The position numbers and the translations under genes are program-made. DNA of 64,000 nt from Sciscionella sediminilitoris (GTDB lineage Bacteria > Actinomycetota > Actinomycetes > Mycobacteriales > Pseudonocardiaceae): positions 1-64,000 of the forward strand of contig NZ_JALM01000028.1 of NCBI RefSeq assembly GCF_000737195.2. The letters run 5' to 3'. Shown one piece after another: positions 44,251 through 52,532 of the stretch (position 1 is the first letter of the stretch; each line of letters starts with the position of its first letter). The notes below the pieces were generated by a model. It saw only the letters and a list, made by a program, of their open reading frames with translations. It did not search any database and was not told the origin of the DNA.

Positions 44251-46613
44251 CCTCGACCGTGGAACCCGAACTCGGCAAAGCCCGCACTCGCAAAGAGGAC
44301 GCGCGGCTGATCAGCGGTCGCACCAGGTGGACCGACAACATCACGCTGCCCGGGATGCTGCACATGGCCATCCTGCGCAGCCCGGTCGCGCACGCCAGGA
44401 TCGGCAGGATCGACACCGATCAGGCCCGGGCGAGCTCCGGAGTGGTCGCCGTGTTCACCGGCGCGGACCTCGCCGCCGAGCAGGGTTCGCTGCCGTGCGC
44501 CTGGCCGATCACCCAGGACCAGAAATCCCCGAACGCGCCCTCGATCGCGGAGAGCACGGTGAACTTCGCCGGGGAGGCGGTCGCGGTCGTGGTCGCCCGC
44601 AGTGCGGCCGAGGCGCGGGACGCGGTGGACCTCATCGATGTGGACTACGAGGATCTGCCGGTGGTGCTCGATCTGGAGGCCGCGTCCGGTGACGAGGAGG
44701 TCATCTATCCGGAGCTGGGCACGAACCGCAGCGCGAACTGGGTCTTCGACTCGGCGCAGGCCGGTTCCGGTGGCGATGTGGAGGACGCGATCCGGGACGC
44801 GGATGTGGTGGTGCGCCGCAAATTCCGCCAGCAGCGGCTGATTCCCGCGTTCATGGAGCCGCGTTCGGTGCTCGTGGACCCGACCGGGCCGCAGACCACG
44901 CTGTACTCGGCCACCCAGGTGCCGCACATCGTGCGCCTGATGCTCGCGATGAGCCTCGGCGTCCCCGAGCACAAGATCCGGGTGATCGCCCCGGATGTGG
45001 GCGGTGGCTTCGGCGGCAAGCTCCAGGTCACCCCGGAGGAATTCCTCACCTTCCTGATCGGGCGCAGGCTCGGCAAACCGGTGAAGTACACCGAAACCCG
45101 CACCGAATCGCTGCTCGCCGCGCACCACGGCAGGGACCAGATCCAGCGGCTGACCCTCGCCGCGCGCGGGGACGGCACGATCACCGGTCTCAAGGTGGAA
45201 CTGCTCGCCGATATGGGTGCCTATCTGCGGCTGGTCACTCCCGGCGTGCCCATCCTCGGCGCGTTCATGTTCAACGCGATCTACAAGATTCCCGCGTATC
45301 ACTTCTCCTGCACCAATGTGTTCACCAACAAGGTGCCCACCGATGCCTATCGCGGGGCGGGCCGCCCGGAGGCCACTTTCGGGATCGAGCGCATGATGGA
45401 CGAGCTCGCCGTGGAACTCGGCGTGGATCCGCTCGAGATCCGGGAGAAGAACTGGATCAAACACGAGGAATTCCCGTACACCACCGTTTCCACGCTCACC
45501 TACGATTCCGGCAACTACGAGGCGGCCACCGCGCGGGCCAAAGAACTGTTCGGCTACCAGGAACTGCGCGCCGAACAGGCCCGCAGGCGGGAGAACGGGG
45601 ACCCGGTGCAGCTCGGTATCGGCCTCTCCACCTTCACCGAGATGTGCGGGCTCGCCCCGTCCCGGGTGCTCGGCTCGCTGAACTACAGCGCGGGCGGCTG
45701 GGAACACGCCGAGGTGCGGATGCTGCCGACCGGAAAGGTCGAGGTGGTCACCGGTTCCTCGCCACACGGGCAGGGACACGACACGGCGTGGTCGCAGATC
45801 GTCGCCGACCGGCTCGGGGTGCCCTTCGAGGATGTCGAGGTGCTGCACGGGGACACCCAGATCTCCCAGCGCGGCATGGACACCTACGGTTCGCGTTCCC
45901 TGGTTGTCGGCGGGATCGCACTGGTCAAGGCGCTGGACAAGGTGATCGAGAAGGCCCGCCCGATCGCCGCGCATCTGCTCGAGGCCGCCGAGGACGACCT
46001 GGAGTTCACCGCGGGATCCTTCGGGGTGCGCGGGACGGGCGCCGCCGGGGTCACGATCACCGATATCGCGCTCGCGGTGTTCGCCGCACACGATCTGCCG
46101 GACGGGGTGGAACCCAATCTCGACTCCGAGGCCAGTTATGACCCGGAGAACTTCTCCTTCCCGCACGGCACTCACCTGTGCGCCACCGAGGTGGACACCG
46201 AGACCGGCGCGGTGCGCATCCGCTCCTATGTGTGCGTGGACGACATCGGCAAGGTGGTCAACCCGCTCATCGCCGAGGGACAGGTGCACGGCGGGCTCGC
46301 CCAGGGCATCGCGCAGGCGCTCTACGAGGAGGCGGTGCACGACGAGTTCGGCACCCTGACCACGGCCTCGCTCGCGGACTATCTGGTGCCCTCGGCGATG
46401 GATCTGCCGCGGTTCACCACGGACATGACCGAGACCCCGGCGACCTCGAATCCCTTGGGCGTCAAGGGAGTCGGTGAGGCGGGCACGATCGCGTCCACCC
46501 CGGCCGTGGTGAACGCGATCCTCGACGCGGTGCGCCAGTTCGGGGTGCGTGATATCGAGATGCCCTGTACCCCGCAACGGGTCTGGCAGGCGATCCAGGG
46601 AGGTTCGAAGTGA
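44247..46613 (+). CDS. coxL: Molybdenum hydroxylase large subunit, form II CoxL-like
   Basis: Catalytic Mo-pterin-cytosine subunit of 788 residues. The active-site loop is AYRGAGR at residues 367-373 (bases 45345-45365). Form I, true aerobic CO dehydrogenases have AYxCSFR, so this is form II; the copper-linked Cys is absent. Glycine-rich [13 protein letters not shown] and VKGVGEAG near the end are present. Form II enzymes have uncertain substrates, including aldehydes, purine-like heterocycles or, weakly, CO. It overlaps coxS and coxM by 4 bp each. Confidence 0.95.
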   Translation: MTSTVEPELGKARTRKEDARLISGRTRWTDNITLPGMLHMAILRSPVAHARIGRIDTDQARASSGVVAVFTGADLAAEQGSLPCAWPITQDQKSPNAPSIAESTVNFAGEAVAVVVARSAAEARDAVDLIDVDYEDLPVVLDLEAASGDEEVIYPELGTNRSANWVFDSAQAGSGGDVEDAIRDADVVVRRKFRQQRLIPAFMEPRSVLVDPTGPQTTLYSATQVPHIVRLMLAMSLGVPEHKIRVIAPDVGGGFGGKLQVTPEEFLTFLIGRRLGKPVKYTETRTESLLAAHHGRDQIQRLTLAARGDGTITGLKVELLADMGAYLRLVTPGVPILGAFMFNAIYKIPAYHFSCTNVFTNKVPTDAYRGAGRPEATFGIERMMDELAVELGVDPLEIREKNWIKHEEFPYTTVSTLTYDSGNYEAATARAKELFGYQELRAEQARRRENGDPVQLGIGLSTFTEMCGLAPSRVLGSLNYSAGGWEHAEVRMLPTGKVEVVTGSSPHGQGHDTAWSQIVADRLGVPFEDVEVLHGDTQISQRGMDTYGSRSLVVGGIALVKALDKVIEKARPIAAHLLEAAEDDLEFTAGSFGVRGTGAAGVTITDIALAVFAAHDLPDGVEPNLDSEASYDPENFSFPHGTHLCATEVDTETGAVRIRSYVCVDDIGKVVNPLIAEGQVHGGLAQGIAQALYEEAVHDEFGTLTTASLADYLVPSAMDLPRFTTDMTETPATSNPLGVKGVGEAGTIASTPAVVNAILDAVRQFGVRDIEMPCTPQRVWQAIQGGSK

Positions 46614-47464
46614 TTCCCGCACCCTTCGACTACGCCGCACCGTCCACTGTGGAGGAGGCGGTCACCGCGCTCGCCGATGCGGGCGAGGACGCCAAGGTGC
46701 TCGGCGGCGGGCAGAGCCTGATGCCGGTGCTGCGGATGCGCCTCGCCGCCCCGACCACGGTGGTCGACCTCGGCCGGATCCCCGAACTACGCGGAATCCG
46801 CGAAGAGGCCGATGCGCTCGTGATCGGTGCCATGACCACCCATGATGAGGTGTGCCGGGACGAATCGGTGCACGCGCACGCCGCCCTGCTCGCCGAGGCG
46901 ACGCGCACCGTTGCCGATCCGCAGATCCGGCACCGGGGCACCTTCGGCGGTTCGCTGGCCCACGCGGATCCCGCCGGTGATCTGCTCGCGCCCGCGCTCG
47001 CCCTGGACGCGAGCATGACGATCGCCGGACCGGACGGGCGCCGCACCCTGCCCGCGGCCGAGTTCTTCGTGGACTTCTTCACGACCGCGCTCGCCGAGAA
47101 CGAGATCCTCGTCGAGGTCCGGGTGCCCAAACACACCGGATGGCAGGCACACTACGAGAAGTTCAACCGGGTCGCCCAAGCCTGGTCGATCGTCGCGGTC
47201 GGGGCCGCGCTGCGGATGGAGAACGGCACCATCGCCGAGGCGAAGGTGGGACTGACCAATATGGACACCGTTCCGGTACGCGCGCGTGCGGTGGAGGCGG
47301 CGCTGGTCGGCGGCCCTGCGACGGCCGATGCGGTGCGGGCGGCCGCGCGCAGTGCCGCCGCCGAGGCGAATCCGGGTACCGATGCCAACGCCGATGCGGC
47401 CTACCGCACCCAGCTGGCCAGGGTGCTCACCGCGCGCGCGGTGACCGCGGCCGCGCGAACCTAG
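46610..47464 (+). CDS. coxM: Molybdenum hydroxylase FAD-binding subunit (CoxM-like)
   Basis: FAD subunit of 284 residues: KVLGGGQSLMPVLRMR and the second FAD loop IRHRGTFGGSLAHADPAGD, with the C-terminal CODH/xanthine dehydrogenase C domain (VGLTNMDTVPVRARAVE). GTG 46610 overlaps coxL. It carries electrons from the [2Fe-2S] subunit to the respiratory quinones or another acceptor. Confidence 0.93.
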   Translation: MIPAPFDYAAPSTVEEAVTALADAGEDAKVLGGGQSLMPVLRMRLAAPTTVVDLGRIPELRGIREEADALVIGAMTTHDEVCRDESVHAHAALLAEATRTVADPQIRHRGTFGGSLAHADPAGDLLAPALALDASMTIAGPDGRRTLPAAEFFVDFFTTALAENEILVEVRVPKHTGWQAHYEKFNRVAQAWSIVAVGAALRMENGTIAEAKVGLTNMDTVPVRARAVEAALVGGPATADAVRAAARSAAAEANPGTDANADAAYRTQLARVLTARAVTAAART

Positions 47465-47473
47465 GAGGAATGC

Positions 47474-48130
47474 TTGCGGTTAAGCCATGAATTCTCCGTT
47501 CCCGCGCCCATCGACGTGGTGTGGGCGGCGCTGCTCGATCCCGAGCGGGTCGCCCCCTGTATGCCGGGCGCCACGCTCGAATCGGTGGAGGGCAACGAGT
47601 TCCGCGGCACGGTGAAGGTCAAACTGGGACCGGTTTCCCTGCTGTACAAGGGAACCGGAAAATTCGAGCAGACCGAGGAGGCCACGCGCACCGTGGTCAT
47701 CGCGGCCAGCGGGAAGGACTCCCGGGGGAACGGCACGGCCGCGGCCACGGTCACCGTGACACTGAGCGAATCCGGCGCGGGAACCAGCGGCGCGGTGGAG
47801 ACCGACCTCAACATCACCGGGAAACCCGCCCAGTTCGGCCGCGGCATGATCGCCGAGGTCAGCGGGAAGATCCTGGCCTCCTTCGCCGAATGCCTCGCGG
47901 ACAAGCTCGCCACGCCGGAGGCGGCAACCGGACAGGAGGAGCCGGAACCGGCAGCGTCACCGGACGAGCCCGCGCCGCAACCGAAACCGCAGGGCGAGGC
48001 CATCGATCTGATGGACTACGCGGGCGGCACGGTCGCCAAACGCGCGCTCCCCGCGGCGCTGGCAGCCGTGCTGCTCGCGGTGCTGTTCTCCGTGTTGCGC
48101 CGCAAACGGGCGCGGCGCGGGAGCGAATAG
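47474..48130 (+). CDS. coxG: CoxG/SRPBCC family membrane-anchored protein
   Basis: A 218-residue protein with an SRPBCC (START-like) domain (FSVPAPIDVVWAALLDPERV, GTVKVKLGPVSLLYKG) at residues 1-145, an acidic Pro-rich linker and one C-terminal helix (ALPAALAAVLLAVLFSVL) followed by a basic end. CoxG in carboxydotrophs anchors CO dehydrogenase to the membrane. TTG 47474 follows CTAGGAGGA; an ATG at 47470 is out of frame. MoxR-type and VWA maturation genes (coxD, coxE) are absent nearby. Confidence 0.86.
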   Translation: MRLSHEFSVPAPIDVVWAALLDPERVAPCMPGATLESVEGNEFRGTVKVKLGPVSLLYKGTGKFEQTEEATRTVVIAASGKDSRGNGTAAATVTVTLSESGAGTSGAVETDLNITGKPAQFGRGMIAEVSGKILASFAECLADKLATPEAATGQEEPEPAASPDEPAPQPKPQGEAIDLMDYAGGTVAKRALPAALAAVLLAVLFSVLRRKRARRGSE

Positions 48131-48131
48131 C

Positions 48132-48608
48132 TCACCGGGTGGTGCCGAGCGCGGCGATGTAGATGGCCGCGGGATTGCCGGGCGGCCAGTCCGGGAACGG
48201 ATCGATCGTGTCCACCTGCACGAACCCGTTCCGCTCCCAGAACGCGCGCGTCGCCACATAGGGCTGGTATCCGGCGCGCGCGTCGAGGGTCTTGACCTCC
48301 AGCACCAGGAGCCCGTCCGCGGCCAGTTCGCGCACGAGATGGTCGAGCAGCCGCGTGCCGACGCCGTTTCCCCGCCGCGGCCCGGCGACGGCCAGCCACC
48401 GGATTTCCGCGGCGTGGGCCGAACGCCGGTCCACGATGGCGAAACCGGCGAGCCCGGTGCCCTCCTCGGCGACCCAGGCCGGGTGTTCCCGGAGCTCGGC
48501 GGCGATCTTGTCCGGGACATCCTCGGTGAAGTATTCGGGTAGTCCCCGCACGATGGCGACACAGTCGGCGGTGTCGGCGGGCACGGCCCGGCGGACGGTG
48601 CACACCAC
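48132..48608 (-). CDS. GNAT family N-acetyltransferase
   Basis: A 158-residue acetyltransferase with the acetyl-CoA loop VAGPRRGNGVGTRLLDHLV (R-x-x-G-x-G/A) and a late RAFWERNGFVQVD. GTG 48608 (or 48605) opens the domain directly; longer reading frames add low-complexity sequence. Substrate unknown. It is convergent with coxG with one base between stops, and 40 bp downstream of the YqeB-like gene. Confidence 0.83.
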   Translation of the reverse strand: MVCTVRRAVPADTADCVAIVRGLPEYFTEDVPDKIAAELREHPAWVAEEGTGLAGFAIVDRRSAHAAEIRWLAVAGPRRGNGVGTRLLDHLVRELAADGLLVLEVKTLDARAGYQPYVATRAFWERNGFVQVDTIDPFPDWPPGNPAAIYIAALGTTR

Positions 48609-48648
48609 GTGATGCTCGCAGGCTCCGCAACGGGACGCAATCGGGTTT

Positions 48649-49335
48649 CTACAGCCTGCGGTACTGCTGCGCCTTGTTCCGGTCCCGGACCGCGATACCG
48701 TTGTCCTGCAAGCGATCCCGCAGCACCTCGGCCTCGGCGGCATTGTTCGCCCGCAGTGCGGCCTTGCGCTCTCGCAGCAGTGCGTTCGCCGTGTCCTCGA
48801 GATCGGGGTGGCCGTCGAGCCAGTCGCGGTACTCGGTTTCGTGCGGATCCACGGTCAGCAACTGCGGATATCCGCGGTCCCGCAGCCGTTCCGCGAGCAC
48901 GTTCTTGGCCAGATCGGTTGCCGGGGAACGGAAAAGCTCCCGCCCGTCGCGCTCGATGAGCACGAGATCCTTGCCGTCCACGAGGATCGAGCCGATCTTG
49001 GCGCGCGCGATGAACCGTTCCTCGCCGTCCCGCGCGGTGTGCAGCCCTTCCTCGGTGATGGTGACGGCCAGTGCCTCGCGTTTGGCGATCTCGGCGAGCA
49101 CGATCCCGCCGGCCAGCCCGAGCACCGCCAGCAGCGGGACCAGCCACACCGTGGGAATGTTCGCGGCGACCCGCAGGGCGGCGGGCGCGGAGGAGAACAC
49201 CGACGCGATCCAGTGCACCACCGGTTTGAGCACGAAACCGATGCCGAGGCCGACCGGGAGACCGATGATCCGGAAGAACCACAGCCAGCCCTGCGGAATG
49301 CTCACCCGGTCCTGCCCGGGAAGTGTCGTGGTCAT
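48649..49335 (-). CDS. YqeB-like membrane protein
   Basis: A 228-residue protein with two helices near the N-terminus (FFRIIGLPVGLGIGFVLKPVV and VWLVPLLAVLGLAGGIVLAEI) and a cytoplasmic alpha/beta tail rich in charged residues (VTITEEGLHTARDG, ERDGRELF). The family has no settled function. ATG 49335 overlaps the upstream TetR stop by 4 bp, so TetR and this gene are co-expressed. Confidence 0.78.
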   Translation of the reverse strand: MTTTLPGQDRVSIPQGWLWFFRIIGLPVGLGIGFVLKPVVHWIASVFSSAPAALRVAANIPTVWLVPLLAVLGLAGGIVLAEIAKREALAVTITEEGLHTARDGEERFIARAKIGSILVDGKDLVLIERDGRELFRSPATDLAKNVLAERLRDRGYPQLLTVDPHETEYRDWLDGHPDLEDTANALLRERKAALRANNAAEAEVLRDRLQDNGIAVRDRNKAQQYRRL

Positions 49336-49943
49336 GTCCTGTCTCCCAAGCTCGTGTCATTCCCCAGGAACCGTGCGACGATCAGCTTCAGCATGGGCAC
49401 CGGATCGGTTTTCGCATCCGGATCCGCGTTCAGGTAGGCGGCGTCGATGATCGACCGGATCCAGGTGGCTGCCTCGCCCGCGTCGAGCTCGGGGTCCACG
49501 GAACCGGCCGCCGCGGCTTTCTCGATCAGTTGGGTGAATCCGGTGTGCACGATCGCTTCGTTCGCCATGACCACCCTGGCCAGTTTGGGGTCATCGTCGA
49601 TCACCCGGAGTAGCTCCACCAGCAGGCCATGTGCCAGGTCCTCGCGGGCGGGTTCGGCCAGTGTTCCGACGATGTCCAGGATCGAGGCGAGCGGATCGGT
49701 GGTGTCGGCGTGCCCGGCGAACAGGGCCTCGCTGTCCGGGATGTCCTGCTCGAAGATGGCCCGGAAGATGGCGTGCTTGTCCGTGAAGTAGTAGAAGAGG
49801 CTGCCGGTGCTGATCCCGGCCGCCCGCGCGATCGAGGCGGTCGTGGTCTTGGCGAACCCGCGCTTGGCGAACAGCTCGGCCGCCGTCTCGACGACGAGGG
49901 CGCGCCGTTCCCGGTGTCGCGCTTCGTCCACCGTGCGTGCCAT
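49332..49943 (-). CDS. TetR family transcriptional regulator
   Basis: A 203-residue regulator with an N-terminal TetR HTH (TAAELFAKRGFAKTTTASIA, AGISTGSLFYYFTDK) and a TetR_C-type ligand domain. Start at ATG 49943. It is first in an operon with the YqeB-like gene; the -10 region upstream contains GACTGACTGGTC (49964-49975), an imperfect symmetric site that may be its own operator. Ligand unknown. Confidence 0.88.
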   Translation of the reverse strand: MARTVDEARHRERRALVVETAAELFAKRGFAKTTTASIARAAGISTGSLFYYFTDKHAIFRAIFEQDIPDSEALFAGHADTTDPLASILDIVGTLAEPAREDLAHGLLVELLRVIDDDPKLARVVMANEAIVHTGFTQLIEKAAAAGSVDPELDAGEAATWIRSIIDAAYLNADPDAKTDPVPMLKLIVARFLGNDTSLGDRT

Positions 49944-50015
49944 GCCCGAATAATAGACTGACTGGTCGAACTATGAAAAATCCCCTGCTCACCGACCGTG
50001 GTGACACGGGTGTGT

Positions 50016-50774
50016 TCAGGCGGAGGCGGTGCCCTCGATGGTGAGTTCCCCGGGGAAACAGATCCGGCAGAAGTCCACCCCGAACGGAGTCAGCGCGATG
50101 CTGCGCCGGACCGTGCGTGCCGCCCTCCCGGCCTCGCGCACCGCCTCGGTGACCGTCGGCTGCACCTCGACCACCTGATACCGGGCGGCGTCCACGGGCT
50201 CCTTCCAGAACCAGATGAGGCCGAGCCGTTCGAGGTTGTTGAGATAGGCGGGGACTTTATCGGTTTGTCGACATCCGGCGAGTTCGCCGATCATCGAGAG
50301 GCCGTAGGCGACCTGGGCGGAACCCACGCCGAACGGCCGCCCGGTGCGCACGTCGATCGCCGGCTGCGCGCCGTCGGTGGCGAACACCCGCAGTATCCGC
50401 GCCTCGTCCGGGGCGAGTTCGTCGATGATCCGGGCATAGGCCGGGTGCACGTACTCCGCGGATTCGGTGAAGCTCACATCGGCCGAGCGCTGCAGCAGCG
50501 CGGCCCCCTTGGCACGCAGGGCCGAGGCGTTCACGTAGCCGGGGCGCGCGCCCGCGGGGAGATTGTCCGCGGGGAGCCCGAGCGCGGTCCGGGAGACGGC
50601 GCGCAGCTGCTCACCGGCGCCCTGGGCCAGTTCGGCCGGGGACTGGCCCTCGATCGCGGCGCGCACGATCGCCACCCCGACCGTCGCCGAGGCCTCGGCC
50701 AGCTTGCCCGCCGTGCGCAGCAGCTCGTTCGCCGAGTTCCGTGCGCGCTCACTCGCGTCCTGTACGAAGTTCAT
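50016..50774 (-). CDS. Abi-alpha/DUF4393-like protein
   Basis: A 252-residue protein: an amphipathic helical N-terminus (SANELLRTAGKLAEASATVG) and a mixed C-terminal domain with ARILRVFATDGAQPAIDVRT, LNNLERLGLIWFWKE and LTPFGVDFCRICF. These segments fit the DUF4393 (Abi-alpha) group, which is named from abortive-infection proteins but mostly uncharacterised. ATG 50774 is preferred as the first codon of the conserved region. It lies 34 bp after the DUF445 gene, on the same strand. Confidence 0.68.
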   Translation of the reverse strand: MNFVQDASERARNSANELLRTAGKLAEASATVGVAIVRAAIEGQSPAELAQGAGEQLRAVSRTALGLPADNLPAGARPGYVNASALRAKGAALLQRSADVSFTESAEYVHPAYARIIDELAPDEARILRVFATDGAQPAIDVRTGRPFGVGSAQVAYGLSMIGELAGCRQTDKVPAYLNNLERLGLIWFWKEPVDAARYQVVEVQPTVTEAVREAGRAARTVRRSIALTPFGVDFCRICFPGELTIEGTASA

Positions 50775-50808
50775 GACGCGCCAAGGATAGCCGTACCGGA
50801 CAATGGTG

Positions 50809-52086
50809 TTACACACCGAATATCGCGAGGTGCACGAGCCCGGCGGCGAAACCGAGCACCGCGCCGTGCACGAAAAGCAGCCACTCGTCCTGCTTGATCG
50901 CCGAACGCAGCAGCTCGTTGAAGTCCGAGAGGTCGAGCTGGTGCATCCGCATCGCCACGAACCGCCGGATCTTGCCCGACTGCGAACGGTTGAGCGCGTC
51001 GTCGGAGAACACCAGGGGCGCGAACTCGCTGGCCTCCTCGGCCATGCTGGACCGGATCCTGCGGAACCTGGTCGGCCCGATCGCCGCCTCGGCCGCGGCG
51101 CGCGCGGGCCCGATCGCGTCGTCGATGGCCGGGCGCAGGGCGCTCGCGAGCAGGGCACGGGTGCGATCCGAGCGCGGTCCGTGCAGCAGCTCGTCGCCGA
51201 CGTTACGCAGCGTGATGACATCCTCGGCGATCGTCTTCGCGTACTCCTCGGAGATCTCCGCCTTGCGCTTGATGAACAGGCCCTGGCGCCAGGGCACCAG
51301 CCGGTTCGGATAGACCGGCTCGAAGATCATCATGATGCCGACGTAGTTGGCGATGTAGCCGATGATCACGCCGCCGATCGGCAGCACCCACCAGTACGGG
51401 AGCGCGTGCACCACGGCCACGAGCGCGAAGCCCATAGGAAAACCGAAATAGAACCCGAAATTCTGCATGAATCGCAGCTCTTTACGGCCCATGTTCCGGA
51501 AAATGTCGTTCAACAGCGCAGGATGTTCGGACAGATAGCGGATCACCATCAGCTTCGCGTCCACCAGCTGCTCGATGTTGTCCCCGATGTCCTTGGTGAG
51601 CCTTTTGAGGATCTTGGGCAGTTGCTGGTCCACCCTGCGGTACACCGCGACCCGCACCACCGGGGGCAGGTCGTGCCACAGTTGCGGCTCCTCCTGCTCC
51701 ATGATGCGGTTGACAACATCGCGGATCTCCGCTCGTGCCACCGTTATGAGGTGTTCGGCGATCGTGTCCGGTTCGAGTTCGCGGTAGAAATCCCGGATCC
51801 CGCCCACCTTGGCCAGGCTCTTGTCCACCGCGATACTGGCCATCTTGGCCGCGCGCGAGGGCACGATGCCCTGCCAGCCGAACCGGCCCTCCTCATCGAT
51901 CGCCGGGATCACCTGCACCCGGCGCGGCAGGAACGGGTACAGCAGGCGCAGGCCGGGCATCCGGACGCCGTGGAAGCGCAGCGGGGCGAACAGCATCAGC
52001 ACCCCGGACCAGTTGGTCACGTACCCGATCACCCCGGTGAACAGCGGAATCGAGATCAGGTCGGTGAGCAGCTTCTGGTCCACCAC
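50809..52086 (-). CDS. DUF445 family membrane protein
   Basis: A 425-residue protein with one N-terminal helix (FTGVIGYVTNWSGVLMLFAP), a central pair (FALVAVVHALPYWWVLPIG, GGVIIGYIANYVGIMMIF) and a C-terminal helix. The GYVTNWSGVLMLFAPLRF and GYIANYVGIMMIFEPVYP halves are a visible internal duplication, as DUF445 proteins have. Function unknown. Promoter lies in the long spacer shared with gltB. Confidence 0.85.
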   Translation of the reverse strand: MVDQKLLTDLISIPLFTGVIGYVTNWSGVLMLFAPLRFHGVRMPGLRLLYPFLPRRVQVIPAIDEEGRFGWQGIVPSRAAKMASIAVDKSLAKVGGIRDFYRELEPDTIAEHLITVARAEIRDVVNRIMEQEEPQLWHDLPPVVRVAVYRRVDQQLPKILKRLTKDIGDNIEQLVDAKLMVIRYLSEHPALLNDIFRNMGRKELRFMQNFGFYFGFPMGFALVAVVHALPYWWVLPIGGVIIGYIANYVGIMMIFEPVYPNRLVPWRQGLFIKRKAEISEEYAKTIAEDVITLRNVGDELLHGPRSDRTRALLASALRPAIDDAIGPARAAAEAAIGPTRFRRIRSSMAEEASEFAPLVFSDDALNRSQSGKIRRFVAMRMHQLDLSDFNELLRSAIKQDEWLLFVHGAVLGFAAGLVHLAIFGV

Positions 52087-52532
52087 GCCTCCCCGAGAGG
52101 TTCCGCCGAACGAGTTGCGTCACTCTAGCCCAGGCCGCCCAGCCGACTACCTGGTGTGGGATGCGGTTACACACAGCATCTAGCGCGAGGCGAGGCACAG
52201 CAGTTATCGTTGTTGTATCGGATACGTGTCATTTCCCACGAGCTTGCGAAGACATATTTCGATAACGCCAGGTTCACATTATCGTTGTCTTGCCCGGTGA
52301 TCCCGGGGACCGCAACGCGAGCGGTGGCGCCGGCGCCCATCTGGGGCTTGCCGGATCACGCAACAACACGCACGATGGTGTGCTGATCGCGGCCATTCGA
52401 TGAGGCATGACCGCGCGCAGGGGCATGCCCTGACCGGGCCTATACCTGCGCAACCATCCCGACTGACCATCGCGGTCGACCCGGCTTTCGTTAGCCGGGC
52501 CGCCGCGTATGAGCCCTAGGAGGCGGCCAGCC
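52087..52532. other. Long intergenic region before gltB
   Basis: A 446-bp stretch between the divergent DUF445 and gltB genes with no convincing gene. It is less GC-rich than its neighbours at 52195-52290 and holds a 10-bp direct repeat TTATCGTTGT (52204-52213 and 52279-52288) plus an inverted TTATCG (CGATAA at 52260-52265). It probably carries both promoters, a long gltB leader and nitrogen-control sites, but no clear GlnR box was found. Confidence 0.5.

Noticed and set aside
44247-46613. True (form I) aerobic CO dehydrogenase
   Set aside because: The active-site loop is AYRGAGR, not AYxCSFR, so efficient CO oxidation is not supported.
52150-52190. GlnR box before gltB
   Set aside because: GTTAC is present but the second half-site at the right spacing does not match GAAAC.
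52156-52386. A 76-codon frame in the spacer before gltB
   Set aside because: No ribosome-binding site, atypical composition and no domain; the spacer reads better as regulatory sequence.
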